Source: Chryseobacterium nepalense
GTDB taxonomy: Bacteria; Bacteroidota; Bacteroidia; Flavobacteriales; Weeksellaceae
NCBI RefSeq assembly: GCF_023195755.1
Contig: NZ_CP096203.1
Span: 3,658,001-3,722,000 of the forward strand
Direction: 5' to 3'
Length of the DNA: 64,000 nt
Each line of letters begins with the position of its first letter. Within the stretch, counting starts at the first letter, position 1. This document shows, one piece after another, positions 60,615 to 64,000 of the stretch. The notes below the pieces were generated by a model that was given only the letters and a program-made list of their open reading frames with translations, had not been told where the DNA came from and searched no databases. A program made the position numbers and the translations under genes.

Positions 60615-61036
60615 AGACTTTTCTAATAGTCCAGATATTAAAAATTTGAGTATACGACGTTCTATGAAAGCAAATCAATTTAATTTGTGTACCGCAAACG
60701 TTCTAGATCTGGCAGAGTATGATAAACATACAAATGAATGTGAGATAGGTGTTGTCTATTTTTCAAAGATTGTATTTGATACTTCAAAAAAAAGAGCATT
60801 AGTTTTGTTGACCATCGTATAAAAAAAGATTATTACGGTAGAAATGCTGTATTTGAACTAAGATTGCATGATAATTATTGGGAAATAGAAGATGCTATGT
60901 TAGTGTCAACTTCTTAATTTTAGGCTCTTTACCCGATAGCACGGATTTGTAATCCGTGCCTGTAATAGCAAATAAATGCTTAACAAGACTTTCACAAAAA
61001 ATGCAATTATAGAATCCCTAAAATGTTATCAGGCAT
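60610..61036 (+). repeat. Direct repeat B, decayed copy of the 58669 lipoprotein end
   Basis: Copy of 59061-59526. It starts at the junction with the 60513 fragment; the coding part has lost one T in a T5 run at about 60802 (frameshift) and has no start or signal. Hence it is a pseudogene fragment. Confidence 0.85.
60939..60959 (+). repeat. REP-like palindrome 2
   Basis: Perfect 9-bp stem GCACGGATT/AATCCGTGC with loop TGT (arms 60939-60947 and 60951-60959). It corresponds in position to the palindrome at 59395-59416 in repeat copy A. Confidence 0.65.
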
Positions 61037-61082
61037 TAATTAATATTGATTTTTATGAAACTTGGAAATAATTAATTTTGTT

Positions 61083-61406
61083 ATGGAATTATCTAAAGAT
61101 TTTAAAAGTGCATTAAGACACTTTGTATATTATTACACAAATGGAACGTTGCCTTACGTTATAAATGATAGTGAATTACTAAAAGATATAGATTATAGAG
61201 AGGATTTAAAAGATGAAGCGAGTTTGGTCGAACAAGTATTTGCAATTTTTGCCAACAATATAAAAATGGATGAATCTGGAAAAGTTTTAAATCTTACGCA
61301 CTCAATGAAAAGAGCCTCTCAATGGATTCGGTTTGTCTGTAGGAAAGAAAATGATACATATCAAGTGGACCCAGAATTTGAAGATTGGGAAGTAGAGTTG
61401 CATTAA
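61083..61406 (+). CDS. Hypothetical protein, possible immunity protein
   Basis: From the ATG at 61083 the 107-residue protein (MELSKDFKSALRHFVYYYTN; AIFANNIKMDESGKVLNL; a late SMKRASQWIRFVCRKEND) is soluble and acidic. It follows the toxin/immunity pieces directly after repeat copy B, so an orphan immunity gene is likely. The frame could start at TTG 61062. No family recognised. Confidence 0.55.
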   Translation: MELSKDFKSALRHFVYYYTNGTLPYVINDSELLKDIDYREDLKDEASLVEQVFAIFANNIKMDESGKVLNLTHSMKRASQWIRFVCRKENDTYQVDPEFEDWEVELH

Positions 61407-61545
61407 AACAATTGCAACCAAAAGGATTTTACAATAGTGCGGCGAAGCCGCGAAGTTCAACAGTAATTCTTCCTTTGAACTTTCTACAAAATTGAAGATT
61501 TGTGCATCAATATAGTATTCACCAGACTGAGTATTGAATTCTTTA

Positions 61546-61902
61546 TTATTTCTCACAAGATATCACCTCCTTCTCCAGTTGCTTATTGCCCCATTGATGC
61601 AGATGTTTGATAAAGGGGATCAGTTCCATCCCGGTTTCGCTCAAAGCATATTCTACTTTTGGCGGCACCTCGTGGTATACCTTTCTGGTGATTAACCGGT
61701 CGTCCTCCAGTTCCCTTAAAGTCTGTGTCAACATTTTGGTAGTGATATCAGGCAATGTTCTTCTCAGTTCCCCGTAACGCAATACTTCCTTGGAATTGAG
61801 ATGCCATAAGATTCTTCCCTTATATTTCCCACCGATACGTTTGAATGCGTAATCCACACCACATTGCTGATTATCCTCTGGAATTGATGGTTTATTTTTC
61901 AT
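61546..61902 (-). CDS. HxlR-family transcriptional regulator
   Basis: The 118-residue winged-helix protein has the HxlR pattern: Cys14 in QQCGVDYAFKRIGGKYKGRI, LRYGELRRTLPDITTKMLTQ (by region), LRELEDDRLITRKVYHEVPP and VEYALSETG. HxlR proteins sense reactive electrophiles through the N-terminal Cys. It is divergent from the oxidoreductase gene, and a palindrome at 61941-61971 lies between. It probably represses that gene until a quinone or aldehyde is sensed (inference). Confidence 0.92.
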   Translation of the reverse strand: MKNKPSIPEDNQQCGVDYAFKRIGGKYKGRILWHLNSKEVLRYGELRRTLPDITTKMLTQTLRELEDDRLITRKVYHEVPPKVEYALSETGMELIPFIKHLHQWGNKQLEKEVISCEK

Positions 61903-61940
61903 CTTATGATAGATTTAATGAATTGATTTTCAATAATACA

Positions 61941-61971
61941 TACTTTTTAGTATATAGATTACCAAAAAGTA
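61941..61971. promoter_or_regulatory. Candidate HxlR operator
   Basis: An 11-bp inverted repeat TACTTTTTAGT-N9-ACCAAAAAGTA (one mismatch) lies in the 132-base divergent region. Similar TACTTTTTxGT dyads are bound by HxlR proteins upstream of quinone reductase genes (e.g. YodB/HypR type). Confidence 0.65.
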
Positions 61972-62034
61972 CATACTTGTGGCAAAGATACCATTAAATT
62001 AATTTTGTACCATCATTTTAAAAAAAAATTAAAG

Positions 62035-63084
62035 ATGCAACAGTCAAATAAAATCAAAAACATGGTTGAAAAAGATAAAACAATGAAAGCCGTACGCCAG
62101 CATGAGTTTGGAGGCCCTGAAGTATTGGTATACGAAGATGCTCCCATCCCCGAATTAAATAAAGGAGAGGTAAGAGTAAAAGTGCATGCGATAGGCCTCA
62201 ATCCACCGGACTGGTATCTGCGGGAAGGATACAAAATGCTGCCTCCCGAATGGCAGCCAAAGGTCCCTTTTCCTATCATTCTGGGTACAGACATTTCAGG
62301 AGTCATTGAATCCGTTGCCGATGATATTGAGGACTTCTCTGTTGGTGATGAAGTTTATTCCATGGTGAGATTTCCCAGCTATGGCCCAAGCCGGGCTTAT
62401 GCAGAATACGTTAATGTACCTGTATCAGAACTTGCTCTGAAACCGGCCGGTATTGATCATGTCCATACAGCCGGTGCGCCAATGTCGTTGCTTACTGCCT
62501 GGCAGTTTATGATCGAGGTCGGTCATGATGAGCCGAATCCCCTTCAGCCCAATAAGCATGTACCGGTTCCTCTCGAAGGTAAAACCATAATGATTAATGG
62601 AGCAGGGGGTGGAGTTGGCCATTTCGCATTACAGATCGCCAAATGGAAAGGTGCAAAAGTTATTGCTGTAGCTTCCGGTCGGCAGGAAGAATTATTAAGA
62701 GAACTGGGTGCTGATGAATTTATTGATTACACGAAAACCAATGCTGATGAAATCTTAAAAGATATCGATTTGGTTATTGATACAGTTGGAGGGGCCAACA
62801 CCGGAAGATTTTTAAAGATATTGAAGCCGGGAGGGTCATTATTTCCGATCTTCCCTTTAGGATTTTCCGATCGTGACGAAGCAGAAAAATTAGGGGTCAA
62901 TGTATCGGCAACCCAGGTGCGCTCTGATGGCAAACAACTTTCAGAACTCGCAGCATTGCTTGATCAGGAAATTATCCGCATCGTGATCGACAGCACTTTT
63001 CCACTTGCTCAGGCCCGTCAAGCGCATGAAAGAGCAGCTTTAGGGCATATACAGGGAAAGATTGTCTTAACTGTAGACCAGTAA
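62035..63084 (+). CDS. NADPH-dependent quinone oxidoreductase, zinc-independent ADH family
   Basis: From ATG 62035 the 349-residue medium-chain dehydrogenase/reductase begins MKAVRQHEFGGPEVL (from residue 17) with the GroES-like fold. The Rossmann motif INGAGGGVGHFALQIAKWKG (about 187-206, by region) follows, with DTVGG and KIVLTVDQ near the end. No catalytic zinc Cys/His set is present, which points to the quinone/enone reductase branch. It reduces quinones or alpha,beta-unsaturated carbonyls with NADPH. Divergent from the HxlR regulator. ATG at 62083 is an alternative start. Confidence 0.9.
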   Translation: MQQSNKIKNMVEKDKTMKAVRQHEFGGPEVLVYEDAPIPELNKGEVRVKVHAIGLNPPDWYLREGYKMLPPEWQPKVPFPIILGTDISGVIESVADDIEDFSVGDEVYSMVRFPSYGPSRAYAEYVNVPVSELALKPAGIDHVHTAGAPMSLLTAWQFMIEVGHDEPNPLQPNKHVPVPLEGKTIMINGAGGGVGHFALQIAKWKGAKVIAVASGRQEELLRELGADEFIDYTKTNADEILKDIDLVIDTVGGANTGRFLKILKPGGSLFPIFPLGFSDRDEAEKLGVNVSATQVRSDGKQLSELAALLDQEIIRIVIDSTFPLAQARQAHERAALGHIQGKIVLTVDQ

Positions 63085-63114
63085 TCCAATATGTGGTCAT
63101 CAATAAACAACAGC

Positions 63115-63143
63115 AAGGCTTTCTGCGATAAAGAAAGCCTTTA
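63115..63143 (+). terminator. Putative terminator after the oxidoreductase
   Basis: The 10-bp stem AAGGCTTTCT/AGAAAGCCTT (arms 63115-63124 and 63132-63141) with short T tail. Confidence 0.65.
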
Positions 63144-63161
63144 ATTATATTTAAAAACCTA

Positions 63162-63605
63162 ATGAACAATACATTGACAGAAGATAAAATATTGCTGAAA
63201 GAACTCATCGATAAAGTTTCTATGTTGGGGGATGAAAAAGATTTCCATAACCAGGTACAACTTTTTACAGAGAATGCCTCATCAGAAACCAAAGCTGACG
63301 GTAAAGTCATCATGGAATTAAAGGGCCGCGAAGTCATGGCGAAGGCTTTCGCAGAATTTCTTAAAGATGTGGATATCGTTTACCATTTTAACGGACCATC
63401 CTTATTTACCATCAGAGGAAATGAGGCCACAGGAACCTGTTATTGCCTCATTACACTGATCAGTAATCAAAAAGAGAAGAAAATCATGACTACCGTTGGA
63501 GCGGTTTACAAGGATCGCTATGTCCGTCAGGATGATCGATGGCTTATTGATAGGCGTATAGGTGATTTTTTGTGGCAACAAGAACGTGAGATTTACTCTA
63601 CCTAA
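63162..63605 (+). CDS. SnoaL/NTF2-like family protein
   Basis: The 147-residue protein has the NTF2-like cone pattern: FHNQVQLFTENASSETKADG, FNGPSLFTIRGNEATGTCYC and YKDRYVRQDDRWLIDRRIGD by region. The family includes dehydratases, isomerases and ligand-binding proteins; function unknown. It follows the oxidoreductase gene and may share its electrophile response. Confidence 0.85.
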   Translation: MNNTLTEDKILLKELIDKVSMLGDEKDFHNQVQLFTENASSETKADGKVIMELKGREVMAKAFAEFLKDVDIVYHFNGPSLFTIRGNEATGTCYCLITLISNQKEKKIMTTVGAVYKDRYVRQDDRWLIDRRIGDFLWQQEREIYST

Positions 63606-63886
63606 TGACAAAAGCATTTAATATTAGTATATGAAATGTGCTAACTTGGATTATGGAAGTGGCAAATTATCTGCAAAAAGATTTATCTGAAGGAACGCTT
63701 CTCTATGAAAAGAAAGGTTTAAAAAAATAGCTGAATGTTTGAAGTAATTACATAGCGTTCCAATTAAATATAGTTGTAAAAAGTATATAAGGGCTATATT
63801 TAAATTTACTTTGTCTTATAATGATCGTCAAGGTATTGCAGAACTTTTGTATATTTAAACAACTACCTCACAGAACGATTATAATT

Positions 63887-64000
63887 ATGATAATAGGATT
63901 AGATATTGGCACTTCATCTACGAAAGCGGTTGCATTTGACCTGGAAGGTCAGGTTTTGGCCACACACAGTATATCTTATCCTATACTGAATCCTTTGGAA
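63887..64000 (+). CDS. FGGY-family sugar kinase, N-terminus only (gluconokinase-like)
   Basis: The first 38 codons read MIIGLDIGTSSTKAVAFDLE then GQVLATHSISYPILNPLE. The GLDIGTSSTK phosphate-1 motif is that of FGGY kinases; the pattern resembles gluconokinase or xylulokinase. The remainder is outside the window, so the exact sugar cannot be given. Confidence 0.85.
   Translation, partial: MIIGLDIGTSSTKAVAFDLEGQVLATHSISYPILNPLE

Noticed and set aside
63652..63729. 25-codon frame downstream of the NTF2-like gene
   Set aside because: Too short and without a family; the 280-base gap 63606-63886 shows no convincing gene.

Overview
The window is AT-rich chromosomal DNA from a member of the Bacteroidota, most likely a flavobacterium close to Chryseobacterium. 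The reasons are the -7 promoter type TAnnTTTG, families typical of that group (DUF4266/DUF3570, DUF3667, DUF6428, flavobacterial lipoproteins) and the lack of clear Shine-Dalgarno sites. The genus is an inference. I saw no rRNA, tRNA or CRISPR array.

Layout. 1-8.7 kb is housekeeping: HD phosphohydrolase, rhodanese, QueG, L,D-transpeptidase, photolyase, cold-shock protein and a KAS III-like enzyme. 9.4-14.3 kb is a co-oriented run of thioredoxin, ApbE, DUF4266 lipoprotein, DUF3570 barrel, PAP2 phosphatase and VIT1-type metal transporter, followed by an orphan ThiF-like enzyme. 15.3-36.8 kb, almost all on the minus strand, is a large RiPP locus. It holds nine precursors with nitrile-hydratase-like leaders ending in GG, a free-standing LanM-type dehydratase without a cyclase, a JmjC-type oxygenase, the two NHLM-type ABC exporters (one with a C39 leader peptidase), HlyD and TolC partners, an HExxH protein coupled to the export operon, a cyclic-nucleotide-binding protein, a membrane adenylate cyclase with TPRs, and several regulators. 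37-40 kb is an arsenic resistance operon. 40-50 kb is mixed: GT14 enzyme, an internally deleted DEAD-box helicase, a second cold-shock gene, MaoC, Ca2+/H+ antiporter, a beta-propeller lipoprotein, AraC regulator and a MITE-like element.

50-57.5 kb is a tight minus-strand operon that looks like an undescribed synthase-dependent polysaccharide export system. It encodes a TolC-like outer-membrane protein fused to a GH18-like barrel, an HlyD adaptor, a multi-zinc-ribbon protein, a processive GT2 synthase and a large beta-structured lipoprotein. 57.7-61.4 kb is a graveyard of toxin and immunity pieces with direct repeats, frameshifts and REP-like palindromes. 61.5-64 kb holds an HxlR regulator with a divergent NADPH:quinone reductase-type gene, an NTF2-like protein and the start of an FGGY sugar kinase.

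In the RiPP locus the parts fit one model. Precursors are recognised through their leaders, Ser/Thr in the cores may be dehydrated and other residues hydroxylated, and the leader is cut at GG by the C39 domain. The product then leaves through ABC-HlyD-TolC, perhaps under cAMP control. Eight of the nine cores have no cysteine and no cyclase is present, so the product is probably not a lanthipeptide.
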